64,000 nt of DNA, taken from contig CM047427.1 in the NCBI GenBank assembly GCA_026168455.1, forward strand, positions 57,737,249-57,801,248. The letters run 5' to 3'. Under the pieces are notes generated by a model that was given only the letters and a program-made list of their open reading frames with translations, had not been told where the DNA came from and made no database searches. The stretch is from Theocolax elegans. Its lineage: Eukaryota > Arthropoda > Insecta > Hymenoptera > Cerocephalidae. Positions 21,286-31,521 of the stretch are shown here, piece after piece (positions within the stretch are counted from its first letter, which is position 1; each line of letters begins with the position of its first letter). The position numbers were made by a program, and so were the translations under genes.

Positions 21286-22510
21286 CCGAAGAATCAGTGA
21301 ATAAAAAGTTCATATTAACAATTATTAATAATGATAATTTGTACCTACGATTAAGTGTGGTTTCTGCCTACGCATACGCTATCAGAGGCCAAATACATAC
21401 GGGGGAACTTCATAGATATTGGAACTTGATTCGTTCAAGTGCAGGAGAAACTCAAAAAAATGCTGCCGCAGGGCTTCTAAATTTAAACAACGTTCGAGTA
21501 CCAAATGAAGAGTGTAGTCTTACGGAAATCCAAAAGTTTCAAGATTTCTTTGCTGCTTGTGCTACAGCGCTAGTGGTCAACAATTTTTCATCTTTCGCGC
21601 GGGGTACCCCACCAATATTCGATGGTTCACGATTTGTCGACACACAAACTGCGAATAATGTATTACGAACATGAAAATCATTATCAACCAATTTTTAATA
21701 TTATTGGAGCAAATGGTAGTGGGGGTAGTGGGGTACTGTATACCATGCAACAAAAGTTATGGGCGCGTTCCAACAAGTGCTACAAGTGTATGTCGTCACC
21801 ACCGTGCAGTACAATGGGAGAACCTAAAACGTGTAACAGTTGTTTTAGACTATTTTTCGATAACAAATATTTGTAAACCATGCTACAACAGAATCTTGCA
21901 ATAAAACTTCCAGTGTGTGTAATAATATTAAACTTTGCAAAATTTGTTTTAAAATAATAAACAGAAAAATTTTGTAAAACTTGCAAAGCGCTAATGCCTG
22001 TTAGACATCTGTGTTACGTCCAACCTATCAAAAATACAGACCATGCTAAATCAATTTTGTTTCTTTTCTACGATTTTAAAACTCAACAATTTTTACTTGT
22101 GTTAGGTGATGAGGATAGAAAAATACACCTGCCAAACTTATGTAAGGTGCAACAAGTGTATACATACTGTTTGGATGAAAAAGAGATTTCAGTTAGATGT
22201 GAGATGTGTGGCATTCGCGAGTGCGTGTTTAATCGCAAACCAATAAGGCGATCATGCGTTAACAACGAGAAAACAGTTTCAACAAGTTGTTTGCATAGCA
22301 CACGACTTACAAGGATTCGACGTACCAATTATATATTGTGGAAAAATTTAACGAAGGTCGAGTCGTACCATCTGTAGTCATAAACGGTTAAAAAATTATT
22401 TTAATGGAAGTTCTACAAACAAAATTTATCGACAGTTAAATTACTTCCACATGCCGCTGAGTAGTTTACCCAAGGCCTACGGACTAGCTGAATTGGAAAA
22501 AGGTGTTTTT

Positions 22511-22617
22511 TTGTCTTCAGGTCGCAAAATAATACATTTAAGACCTAGGCTTCAAAAAAAAAGTAAATAGAAAGAGAGAGAAAGACAGAGAGACGAAGAG
22601 TGAGAGAGAGAGAGAGT

Positions 22618-22688
<71 letters not shown>

Positions 22689-22990
22689 TTACACAACAAA
22701 TTATTTGTTATTCACTTAAAAATAATAAATATGTTAAATTATAGTTAATGTCTCCCTTTTCTTCAAAAACTATCAGTCTTTTCTTTTACAGGCGAACCCC
22801 CCTTTTCCAACCCCCTCCCTCCACCCCCGCTAAAACTTCAACCCTTACCACTCCCCCCCCACGCTTTGCCATCCTTCTTACCTATCACAACATTCGCTTT
22901 GTATATAAAATTATTACTCGCTACGCTCGGTAACCAAGACTTGCACTCGTCGCGAATGATACATTTTGCATCCTTGGTACATAATGTACT
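22511..22990. other. ~480-bp insertion splitting the polymerase frame
   Basis: Polymerase coding similarity stops after LAELEKGVF near 22,508 and resumes at PHLFNT near 22,995. Between them are GA-rich sequence, a (TA)n(GT)n run (22,617-22,686), a C-rich tract (22,795-22,860) and a GTCGCRAATRATACATTT block seen near both edges (about 22,522 and 22,950). Identity unknown. Confidence 0.6.
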
Positions 22991-24548
22991 ATTTCCACAT
23001 TTATTCAATACAGTGGAGAATCAGACGTACGAAGGTCCTCTACCACATCTTGCAATGTATTCACCCGATACTATGAGTATCAATTGATTTTGAGACTAAC
23101 GTATTTGACTTACCGGAAGATATTCATAAAGTTCGGTGTAGATTCATTTTCCGAGTGTACTACTATAGCCTCGTCTTGTATGCGAGTTTTCAGAAAAACG
23201 ATCTTGAAAAAAAATCAAATAGGAAATGTACCATTGGAAGGTTACCGTCTAAAAGACAATCAGTCTGAAAATTTCCTAAACTGGCTTTCACGGATGGAAC
23301 AACATGTGCTTCATCGAAATGTTGATCACGCAGGATGGTGTCGAGAAACGAACATATCGGAAAATATCACGGGTGTTTTTGGCACGGTTGTTCTCGCTGT
23401 TACCGAATAAACAGAGACACTGTCATGACGAACAGCGAGTCAATTGATACCAGATACGAGAGGACATTGGCAATCGGCCATAAATTACCAATTATTGTGT
23501 TATTAAAAAATGGGATTGTTAATTCAAAAAGGAAAGCAAACAAAATGGGGAGCTTAAGAATTTTGTTCGCCAAAATGAAGTAAACATAAAGCGAAAACCT
23601 CTTATATTGTGGGGTAAATCAACGAGGATACTTTGTACATGAATTGGGTGTACCGAGAGCAGGCCAAGTTAGACTCGGTATCACCGACAATAGGACTTGC
23701 AGCATTTACAATAGCACAAGAGCGTCTCAAACTGTTCGAGTATTTACATACTTTAGGACCTCGAGTTCTATATTCCCATACAGATTTAGTGTTTTATGTT
23801 AGCAAGTGTGGTGAAGTAAAATTGCCAATTGATACGTCACTTGGTAGTCTGACCAATGAACTGGCTGATATGGGTCCCGGTACCTACATAACGACATTTT
23901 TGTCAAGCGGACCTAAATTTTACACTTACAAGTGCAGAAAACCAAATGGTGAAGAGGAGTGTATATATAAGATAAAAGGTTTTCGTTTTCATTATGCCAA
24001 CAGTCAGCTAACTAATTTTTCGGCGATTCGTGAGATGATATCTTCACCAGAGACGGAAATAGCGGTGAACAATTCGACTATACGGAGAACCATATTTCAC
24101 GATGTCATCACGATAAAAGGGACAAAAACATGCAAAACTGTGTACAGTAAGCGGAGATTTACAGCGCTCAACAAAAGCCAGCCATACGGATATAAGATTG
24201 ATTAGTCGATGAAACTCGAGCTATTCTATAAGACTACGAGCAGAAAATGCAACGGTTATTCAATACCTCTTTCACACCCCACCTAGCTGATAGGGTTACA
24301 AGTTCTACCGTTTTCCACTTCCAAAGAGATTACGTTGCGTGGAGAGGGGAAAATTTACTTGGACGTTACAATATATAAGAGATCGGTCTTAGCCGATGAG
24401 GTGCAGTAGCATAAGCTTTTCAACGAGTTGTATAGTTTCACGATTTGTGTTGTTTTCTATAAAAGAAGTACGTATACCTATCAATATCGACATTATTGTT
24501 ATTCATACTTTGTAAATTTAAAATGTAAATTATATATAACATTCTAAG

Positions 24549-24845
24549 ATGGATTTGGAAACTCACAATAAAATTGTTAGTGGTGGCTATCTACTTACGA
24601 AAGAAATCTCGAAGTTGGAGATGAATCATTACCACATGGTGACGGCGTTTACAACCATCAAGACATGTTATAGGTAAAAAATTGTGGCAACTCTAGGCGA
24701 CGAGTTTCAGATATTTCTTCCTTCACGTGTATCCGCGGCTCTCATAAACGAATCAAAGTTTTTTGAAAATATAGCGGAAAAAGCTATTAAATTACAATTG
24801 TTCTTAAATTATAAAAGCAATAATGCCATTGAATTTACAAGCTAA
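24549..24845 (+). pseudogene. Small Polinton-linked protein, possibly OB-fold
   Basis: Frame of 98 codons beginning MDLETHNKIVSGGYLLTKEI and ending at a TAA, with one internal TAA at about codon 40 (after KTCYR). The visible pattern is a start motif, then ATLGDEFQIFLPSRVSAALI, then a short C-terminal strand-rich tail. Small proteins with the D-E-F-x(4)-P-x-R-V pattern accompany Polinton polymerases in insects; a nucleic-acid-binding OB fold is my inference, not a known function. It lies between polymerase and packaging ATPase. Confidence 0.5.
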
Positions 24846-25098
24846 AAACTCTGTAAAAAGAAATACGGAAATAAAAAAAAGACAATAAATTGTATATTTA
24901 TTTTTAGTAATAAGTTTATTCTTCTAAACCCTAGGTGGCGTTAAACCATATTTAAGTTGATTGGTTAATAGCATGATAGTGTAAGTATTGTTGCAACCAT
25001 TACCAATAATTATTAAGTCCTCTAGCTGCACAAAAATGCCACGGTGTGTACAAATGAAAGGCTGGTACTGATGTCAGTTCAGTTATGGATACATGCTG

Positions 25099-25690
25099 GA
25101 AACATCCATTCAAGTCCATGTAGTGTGGTCCCATGGGTTGTGGTAAAATTTCTTTTAAAATAATAAAAATAATCTTTGATAAAACATTTTTTGAAGATCT
25201 GGATTATATGTGTGATACAGCTATCGATCGCATCATTTTCTACTACACAGAGTGACAATCAGGCTACAAGGATTTTCAAGGGAAGAAAGTGGAATTTCCT
25301 GAAGGTCTACCGCAAACTAACGACTGGTCCGGTGATCCTAACCCTAAACTTATTATAATTAACGATTTGATGCGTGAATCGTCATCTAGTACAAGCATAG
25401 AAGACATTTTTTCGAAGGCGTCGCATCGTCACTTACTTTCAGTGGTATTTATCACGAAGAACGTGTTCCATCAAGGTAGAGGACAACGCGTTATATCTCT
25501 CACCGTACAATACATTGTTATATTTAGAAATAGAAAACGCAGATATTATATCTTTCGCGTCAATTGTGTCCGGAGGATCCACTATTTCTACAAGAGGCTT
25601 ATTGGGATCTAGATCATACGGATATCTTTCGCTCGATTTAAAGCAAAATACACCGGATAATTGTAGATTTCGCATATTTGCGAGTGTGCC
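25099..25690 (+). pseudogene. A32-like genome-packaging ATPase
   Basis: In one main frame: HPFKSM, a TAG, then a Walker A-like CGPMGCGKIS (the usual Thr/Ser after Lys is Ile), then EFPEGLPQTNDWSGDP, a Walker B KLIIINDLMRESSS, SVVFITKNVFHQGRGQR and YIVIFRN. These are the signatures of the FtsK/HerA-class packaging ATPases of Polintons, adintoviruses and large DNA viruses. A TGA near 25,253 and a frameshift near 25,545 (the rest is in another frame) show it is inactive. In intact elements it pumps DNA into capsids. Confidence 0.85.
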
Positions 25691-25882
25691 TTGAATGTAC
25701 TGAATGGTAATGTACCACTAGAGAGGATTCACAATGTTTACGCAAAAACTCTGGGGAAATTAGCCGAACCTCGAGTAAGTCTGATGAAGAGAAAAAAGAT
25801 CATAGTTCAACGCGGTGGTTTTTTACCAGCTCTATTAGCCCCTATAGTCGGTACTTTGTTGGCCAATCTAATTGGTAAGTAA
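25691..25882 (+). CDS. Small conserved Polinton protein with C-terminal hydrophobic segment
   Basis: Frame of 63 residues: a basic middle (VSLMKRKKIIVQRGG) followed by a hydrophobic, Gly/Ala/Leu-rich tail (FLPALLAPIVGTLLANLIG). Short proteins with the same K-rich then RGGFLPALL layout sit next to the ATPase in other Polintons; they look like structural or membrane-active peptides, but no role is proven. The N-terminal part may be joined to sequence upstream in another frame. The start codon is uncertain. Confidence 0.55.
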   Translation: MNVLNGNVPLERIHNVYAKTLGKLAEPRVSLMKRKKIIVQRGGFLPALLAPIVGTLLANLIGK

Positions 25883-25884
25883 AC

Positions 25885-26575
25885 ATGGAGCACGCACGGA
25901 AGTGTTGAACAACTGCAGAGTGTATTCACGAATGCCAATAATTCAATATTAAAGACGATTCAAACGCCCGGTACCCCAATGACCAGGCCAAATACTAAAA
26001 TGAACATTATACTAAACTCATGTGGTGGAGAAACCGAGCAAGAAAAGAGGGCACGTTACAGCTCTGAGTTGCAACGTTACCTCCATTTGAAGGATGCGCA
26101 TAGCTACGATAAAGTCAGAGATAAAAGGGACAAAGTTGATATTCAGAAAAACCATTACGATGAAGTAAATAATAATAATAGCGTTGTAGACATGGGGTAC
26201 GACAATGAGTCACAACGAGCCGAAAAGGAAGATCGAGTTGATGCTACTATAATCGAGAGTGTACATAGAAAGTTCCAATAGAAGGCAGCATAGTTACTGC
26301 GTAAATTGCGATTTAGCGGTAATGTAGGATGGGATTCAAATAATGTATTGACTATAGGTAGTATTCGCATATACGAGGCGAATATGATCAATCTGGTCAA
26401 TGACGCGATGAGAAATAGAAAAGATTCACCACCTCCAGATACGTTCAATTTGCAGTGGCTCTTCGTGAACGCTTTGTACCATGTGAATACATTGGCAATA
26501 ACCGTGTTTGGAAAAGTGTGTTGGATATTGGCGCTGATAGATCCCATATGGTACCACCTTATCATTCTTCACTAA
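25885..26575 (+). pseudogene. Conserved Polinton protein of unknown function
   Basis: An ATG at 25,885, just after the small hydrophobic protein, opens a frame that soon shifts. Its parts are LQSVFTNANNSILKTIQTPG, a KRARYSSELQRYLHLKDAH block (25,980-26,280), then in another frame RFSGNVGWDSNNVLTIGSIR and NMINLVNDAMRNRKDSPPP (26,306-26,450). The arrangement (an M-T-R-x-D/N-x-x-M turn, an R-Y-S-x-x-L-Q-R-Y-L helix, then a W-D strand and an L-V-N-D-A helix) recurs in insect Polintons. Function is unknown; a capsid or terminal-protein role has not been shown. Confidence 0.55.
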
Positions 26576-27238
26576 ATGTCATTGGTAGTCGATTTCAAAC
26601 ATCTCGACACAATATTAGCAATATAAGTCAGGCAAACAATTCTCAGAACGAGATTGCCAGCAGTAGTGCTGAGACCAGTGCGGCTGACGAAAGTGATTCG
26701 AGTATATCGTTGCAACTAATTAAACGAAAAACATCAACTACCAAATGTGAACTCGGGACAAAATAGAAGAAAAATATTGGTGCGAGTAATAGTGACATTA
26801 CATCAAGGCGACGACTGAGTGGAAAATTCAGCCTAATCTGGAAACCGAAATAACCGAACATGAGAAGCAACACAAAAGACAAAAAGAACAAAATCGAGTG
26901 AAGAATAGCTCCGTAGGTGGATTACACGGGGGTGGATGGATGGACACGTGCCTGGATACCGATTTTGTGGTCCGGGTACAAAACTAGCGGAACGCATCGA
27001 ACGAGGTGAACGTGGTATTAACCAATTGGATAACGCATCTCTTGAACATGATTCAGTTTATGGCGATGAAAATGGCGATAGACGTAAAGCTGATCGTATT
27101 TTAGGTGAATATGAATTTTCCCGAATGCTCTCTAACGAAGCACCCGCGGACAAACGAACATTAGCCATGATGACAGCTTGTTGCATGGTTAGTAAAATAA
27201 CTTTTGAAAAATTCTTCTCCCAAGAAAAGTGCCTCTAA
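26576..27238 (+). pseudogene. Polinton protein with parvovirus-type phospholipase A2 domain
   Basis: The first part (26,576-26,766) is a Ser/Asn/Gln-rich linker. After a frame change, 26,936-27,238 encodes a PLA2-like domain: a calcium loop YRFCGPGTKL at residues 8-17, then NQLDNASLEHDSVYG with the catalytic His38-Asp39 pair and Tyr42. In parvovirus VP1 and several DNA viruses this domain breaches endosomal membranes. The disulphide-type Cys often seen before the HD pair is Ser here. The domain itself is open; the upstream half is frame-broken. Confidence 0.75.
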
Positions 27239-27309
27239 AGAACGCAGTAAGAAAAATCTAAAAGAGTGATGTAATACACAATGAATAGGAAAAATTAAAG
27301 ATTTAGTGA

Positions 27310-28059
27310 TATTTACTACTCACCTCCTAATCCAGCAGCTTATACCAGCGTTGATAAACTTTTCCATGCCGCCCGTACAAAAAAAAACAAACTCCAATAA
27401 AGGAAATGTCTTCTAAGAAAACTGCTGACGCCTTTTCCTACATATTATCGAGAAGTAACGAAGAGTTCACGAGAGTAGCACGAAGGTAGATACAAAGACT
27501 GCCAGTGCAGAGAGATTGATACGGACAATCAAAAAGCGAGTTTTGCACTTATTTCACCTAAATACATACACGAAGATACATCGATGTTTTGCAGAATATT
27601 GTACACGGTTATAATCAGAGTAGACAGTCAGCGACAAAAATGACACCAGCATCCGTAACCTTGTATAATGTAAATAAAGCGTGGGAAAATTTATAACAAC
27701 GATATGGAAATGGCGCATCGAATCGAAGACCCAGGTTCAAAGTCAACAAAGAGATTTTTAAAATAGTTCGAATTTTAACCACACGACAACCACCAGTCTA
27801 TTTTTTGCAAGATCTTTCGGAAGAAGACATAGACGGCTGCTTTTACGCAGAGGAATTGAATAGAGTCCGCAAGGATCTCAATACAGCTTCGATTGAGGTA
27901 CTGAAAATTTTACGCACCAGAGGTACAGGTCGATCAAAAGAGTATTTCGTTAGCTGGAAAGGATATCCAGACAAGTTCAATTCTTGGGTCAAGGCCTGTC
28001 AAGTTTCAGAGAAACGAAAGAACAATTTTACATTATTCTACCAAGCAATAGCAGTATGA
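27310..28059 (+). pseudogene. Polinton retroviral-type integrase with chromodomain
   Basis: The N-terminal start is visible as YTSVDKLFHAART (about 27,335). A reduced catalytic core follows (TADAFSYILSRS then EEFTRVA near 27,440-27,475, ERLIRTIKKRV near 27,510). Further parts are ATKMTPASVTLYNVNKAWEN (27,635-27,695) and, at 27,790-28,020, LQDLSEEDIDGCFYAEEL plus a chromodomain, KEYFVSWKGYPDKFNSWV. The family is normally longer: most of the DDE core between the first and last catalytic residues is missing or scrambled by frameshifts. The enzyme would integrate the element; the chromodomain may steer it to marked chromatin. Confidence 0.85.
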
Positions 28060-28729
28060 ATTATTTATCGGAAAACACTACGACGCATTACATTACTCAA
28101 TTACCGCAACAGATCCGAATTATCTCTGAAACGTATTGCTTTAACGAAAATCGAGGCAAATCAGTTACGAGTGTAAAATTTGACGGTTACAGAATCGCGT
28201 ATTCGACCGGAAAATTAGAAGGATATTTCTTTACTGATTAAAGAGATAAATAATCTGGAATGTCTAGATAATCATTTAATAGTGAAATTGGAACGTGGTG
28301 GTTATGTGACGATCAACAGAGTTTGCGCAGAGAGTACTTGTTCTCAGTTTAGTCATAAACTTTGTTTATCGGACAAAGTACATAAAATTCTGGAGTTTGA
28401 AAAAAGTAGACAAATACTCATTTGAGGGCGGTAGACCAGCTCGCCTATCTAACGGTTTACCATCCATGTTCATGACTTACAGTGACATCTGTGAACCATA
28501 TGTAACGGTAGATGTCCAATCGCGATTATTAAGAGCTGTTTCCATTAATAGCGATAATTACGAATTTGGTATCACCAGAATCAAAAGTTTCTCACCACCA
28601 GTGTACATACCCTTGTTATTCAGCTCATTTCAGACAATCGAAATAGCAATAAAATATAAATACGGTCAATTGATTCCATTCGATTACGGAACAGTGACGG
28701 CAACACTTCATTTCAAGAAAATCGACTAG
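28010..28729 (+). pseudogene. Polinton penton-like (minor jelly-roll) capsid protein
   Basis: The start, in two frames, reads FYIILPSNSSMNYL then TTTHYITQLPQQIRIISE. The middle segment has LECLDNHLIVKLERGGYV. The C-terminal 110 residues (28,397-28,729) are one open frame with DICEPYVTVDVQSRLLRAV and a final YGQLIPFDYGTVTATLHFKK. Proteins with the LPSNSS...NTT start and the L-I-P-F-x-x-G-x-x-x-x-x-L-H-F end are found next to pVI-like genes in insect Polintons. I equate it with the penton-like minor capsid protein by position and layout. The family is about 400 residues, so this copy has lost internal sequence. It ends two bases before the next gene. Confidence 0.6.
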
Positions 28730-28731
28730 AA

Positions 28732-29359
28732 ATGAATCGTTACGAGGATTACTTCAACAATCAAATCGGTAATCGATATCGAGGAGGCGGAGGAGGTCAT
28801 TACACCGGATGAGTTGGACACATTTACATCGGTTCTCCCTTCCAAAGAGGGTATGGTGGTATTGGTTCCTTCCTAGCCGTCGTATTTCGTCGTGTACTAC
28901 GGCTACTCAGTCGAGAAGCAAAAGCAGTGGATAAAAGAGGCTGTTCGTACGGGATTCAATATTGTGTCAGATGTTGCGACGCATAACACGCCCATCAAGG
29001 AATTTTTTTGTAATCGTGTGAAGGAATCTGGTCAAATTTTGAAGAGAAAGACAGAAGAAAACTTGGACAAATTGATGGAGGAGTCGGGGTATAAAATGTC
29101 CCGCTATAGAAATCATACTCAGATGCAATTTCTTGGTGCACCTATCACAATATATAGAAGCAGAAGAAAAAGAAGTATGAGTAAGAAAATACGTAAGGTG
29201 AAATGTGCTGCAAGGAAGCGGGGTGTAACAAAGCGAAGGAACCAAACAACTGCTAAAAGCAGAAAGATGAGAGATAGTAGAAAAAAAGACCGACTAGAGA
29301 TATTTATACAACTTATAAAAAGTGTGCGAAAAATATATATTAGAGGTAACGATAAGTAA
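28732..29359 (+). pseudogene. pVI-like minor capsid protein
   Basis: An ATG at 28,732 gives MNRYEDYFNNQIGNRYRGGG with a Gly-rich stretch, a TGA near 28,812, then IGSPFQRGYGGIGSFLA and a helical FRRVLRLLSR segment. After a frame change, 28,940-29,359 encodes an amphipathic helix region and a very basic tail (RRKRSMSKKIRKVK). This start motif and layout are the hallmark of the Polinton counterpart of adenovirus protein VI, which links capsid and core and lyses membranes. One stop and one shift break this copy. Confidence 0.7.
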
Positions 29360-29581
29360 TTGATTCTACAAAAAATTGTTCATGGACAAATTTTAAACCT
29401 TGAGTATGATCAGAATGTGCATCTTTCAATAAATTATCATCCGACGCGTATTGCATGTATCCCGCTGTCCAAACTTGTTTAAAAAATTATCGTTGTACTT
29501 TAAATAACGCGTATAGATTTAAATCGTGGGTGTCCTATCGCACATCACCAAAGACTTTCAACACTACAAACGAAATTCATC

Positions 29582-29992
29582 ATGGACAGTCTACAAATAC
29601 TCAAAAATTTGTCGAAAATCCGTTCGCATAATGTAGGTGTATTTCCGGCCGATCAGACACCCCGAGTGTGGACGAAACCAACAACGTTCGTGCTAAACAC
29701 GGATGATCATACAATATCTGGTATGCATTGGGTCGCTGTATACGTCGATAAATCATGTAATGGTATTTATTTCGATAGTTTTGGACTATCACCACTCATT
29801 CCAGATACTATCAATAGATTGCGAAAAAATTGTAAACAACTTCGTTGGAATAATGATCGATTGCAAAGCGGATCCTCCGATGTGTATGGTCAGTACTGCA
29901 TTATATTTCTGTATTACATGACTCAAGGATTAGATTTCGTCAAATTTCTCGAAAACTTTTCAGATATGTTGGAAAAAATGACGCTCTTGTAA
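29582..29992 (+). CDS. Adenain-like (family C5) capsid-maturation protease
   Basis: An unbroken frame of 136 residues starting MDSLQILKNLSKIRSHNVGV. Catalytic His49 is in SGMHWVAVYVD, the acidic residue Asp65 in IYFDSFG, oxyanion Gln95 in RLQSGSS and nucleophile Cys106 in YGQYCIIFLY. This matches the adenovirus protease order His, Asp/Glu, Gln, Cys. Adenain is about 200 residues; the shorter length here is usual for Polinton versions. It would cut capsid precursors such as the pVI-like protein encoded just upstream. It is the only gene of this Polinton with a complete, motif-perfect frame. Confidence 0.85.
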   Translation: MDSLQILKNLSKIRSHNVGVFPADQTPRVWTKPTTFVLNTDDHTISGMHWVAVYVDKSCNGIYFDSFGLSPLIPDTINRLRKNCKQLRWNNDRLQSGSSDVYGQYCIIFLYYMTQGLDFVKFLENFSDMLEKMTLL

Positions 29993-31392
29993 GACGGTAT
30001 GTACAGCGCAAGATAAACACATAAAAATTTCATTGGAAATGGTGCTTGTATCGTCAGGTGTTTGCAAAGTTGCCGTTCAAAGATGTCATTATTATAATGT
30101 TGTTTTAACTTTCTGTATGAGTGGTGTGTAAAATTGTTACAAATCAATTTATGTTACACACGTATGCACGATTGTAAAAGCGTTAACACGATACATGAAA
30201 AGTTGTTAATACCGCTGAAACATATGTATTAAAAATTATAAACGTTTCTTCATTCTTAATAAACAATAATTTATTCATAAATATAAAGTACTTATTTAAA
30301 TAAAACTCTTATCCAGCTATTCCTTCTCTTGTAGCAATAACATTATTTTCACTCAATTATCAAAATAAAATGTAACAATAGCCAAGAATGAAATATTTTA
30401 AAAATAATTTAATGTCAGGATCTGGGGCCACTGGCTTGAGTAAAAGGAGTATTATAATTTTGTATATCAAATTAGTCTTTATTTGTTTTCACACACTATA
30501 CAGAGCATCCGTCGCATACCGAGGTAGAATTCGTTCTGTTCGATTTCTCGAATCGATATTCGCTCGTCACTCTTGTCGCGGAAACTCTCTTCCACCACGC
30601 TAGGTAGCGCTCGCAACGTAGCTATACAAAATATAACGCCTAGTACATTTTATTTTCAACAAAATGCGTTGTGTAAATTTAGTTAAGAGAAACCGAAAGA
30701 TTGAATAGAGCGTAACGTGAGCGGATGATTTATCGCGCTGAGCTCGCGAATTCCTCGTAGCGGACATCCGAGACACCCATGTGTCCGGAATTTGCAAAGT
30801 CAACTACACGTGGTATTTTGAGTAAACCATCTTCATATTTGACAAAGGAGAATGCTTATACATCAACGAGAAATAGCTATCGTAGCCATTTTCACACTTC
30901 TTTTCGTTCTGTATACACTGACACATGTTCGTAAGTACGCGGATGTAGTCGCAACACTACTTGTCATGTCCCATTCTCTTGATAAACATCAGCCGAGTTC
31001 CAATATTCGTACAGTCGTTCGCGAGTTCAGTTAAGATTTCTTCCACTGCTTCCTCTCCATCTCCGTCCATCTCCTTTTATTCGGCGATCGGTCAACGGAT
31101 TAGCTCGGTAGATATTGGTACGCCCCATAACCAACATCATAGAATTCGTATCTTCCAGTTTTCCCTCCTCCCCTCCCGCAGTATGACATCATTATCTACC
31201 CCCCCCCATCCTTTATTTCTCCCACCGTCATTACCCCTACCTTAACTGGTGCCACCACCATTACTCCCCCCTAAGTACCCCCTTCACCATTACCCCCACT
31301 CCTCGCTATGAAGTGTCACACAGGACCCAGGAGTGGGAGATTTGTTGTCGTAATACTCTTCAGATTACGAGCCCGACGCAGAGTGACCAATT
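29993..31392. other. Polinton right flank and spacer
   Basis: No gene recognised. The 30,480-30,800 part is GC-richer than its surroundings (CTCGCAACG, GCGCTGAGCTCGCGAATTC) and could hold the Polinton's right terminal repeat, but I could not find its partner on the left. A pyrimidine-rich tract with C runs occupies 31,155-31,310. Confidence 0.4.
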
Positions 31393-31521
31393 GGCGATTT
31401 TTTTTCCTTTTCTCTCTTACGTATGTTGATGTTTATTAAGCAAGAGCAACAAGGAGAAAAAATCGCCATCTGGCAACCCTGGCCCGACGCCCTAATCGAC
31501 CAAGCCATCGCAGACCTCTAG
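31393..31521 (-). other. Small inverted repeat plus second tRNA-derived SINE-like head
   Basis: TTGGCGATTTTTTTTCC at 31,400 pairs with GGAGAAAAAATCGCCA at 31,454, making a palindrome of about 80 bp. Next to it, the minus strand of 31,480-31,521 reads TCTGCGATGGCTTGGTCGAT then TAGGGCGTCGGG, the same tRNA-like head as at 8,216-8,266. Confidence 0.4.

Larger units (their letters stand above)
19676..24205 (+). pseudogene. Protein-primed family B DNA polymerase, Polinton type
   Basis: Pieces of one polymerase in order. The N-terminal domain is at 19,676-19,923 (DFIGMTINSE, LVADLWELIYSAVQSANDFN). After the TTAA element comes 21,286-22,380 with GQIHTGELHRYWNLIRSS, a Cys-rich zinc-like region (21,740-21,890) and an exonuclease-domain start (FLFYDFKTQ, CEMCGIRECVFN). 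After a second insertion comes 22,990-23,580 with PHLFNT, GCFWHGCSRCY and RYERTLA. The palm and thumb are at 23,633-24,205, with a degenerate metal-binding YSHTDL (usually YxDTDS) and a GPGTYITTFLSSGPKF block. Many stops and shifts separate the parts and the second palm aspartate box is altered, so the enzyme is dead. Such polymerases replicate the element from a terminal protein primer. Confidence 0.88.
19676..29992 (+). mobile_element. Polinton/Maverick (adintovirus-like) relic
   Basis: Nine or ten genes on one strand in an order and combination known only from Polintons and their viral relatives: family B DNA polymerase, packaging ATPase, small structural proteins, PLA2-like protein, retroviral-type integrase with chromodomain, penton-like and pVI-like capsid proteins, and adenain-like protease. 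Most are broken by stops, frameshifts and deletions. Terminal inverted repeats were not located by eye on either side, so the true ends are unknown and may lie beyond 19,676 and 29,992. About 1.8 kb of the span is later insertions (19,924-21,285 and about 22,511-22,990). Confidence 0.9.
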
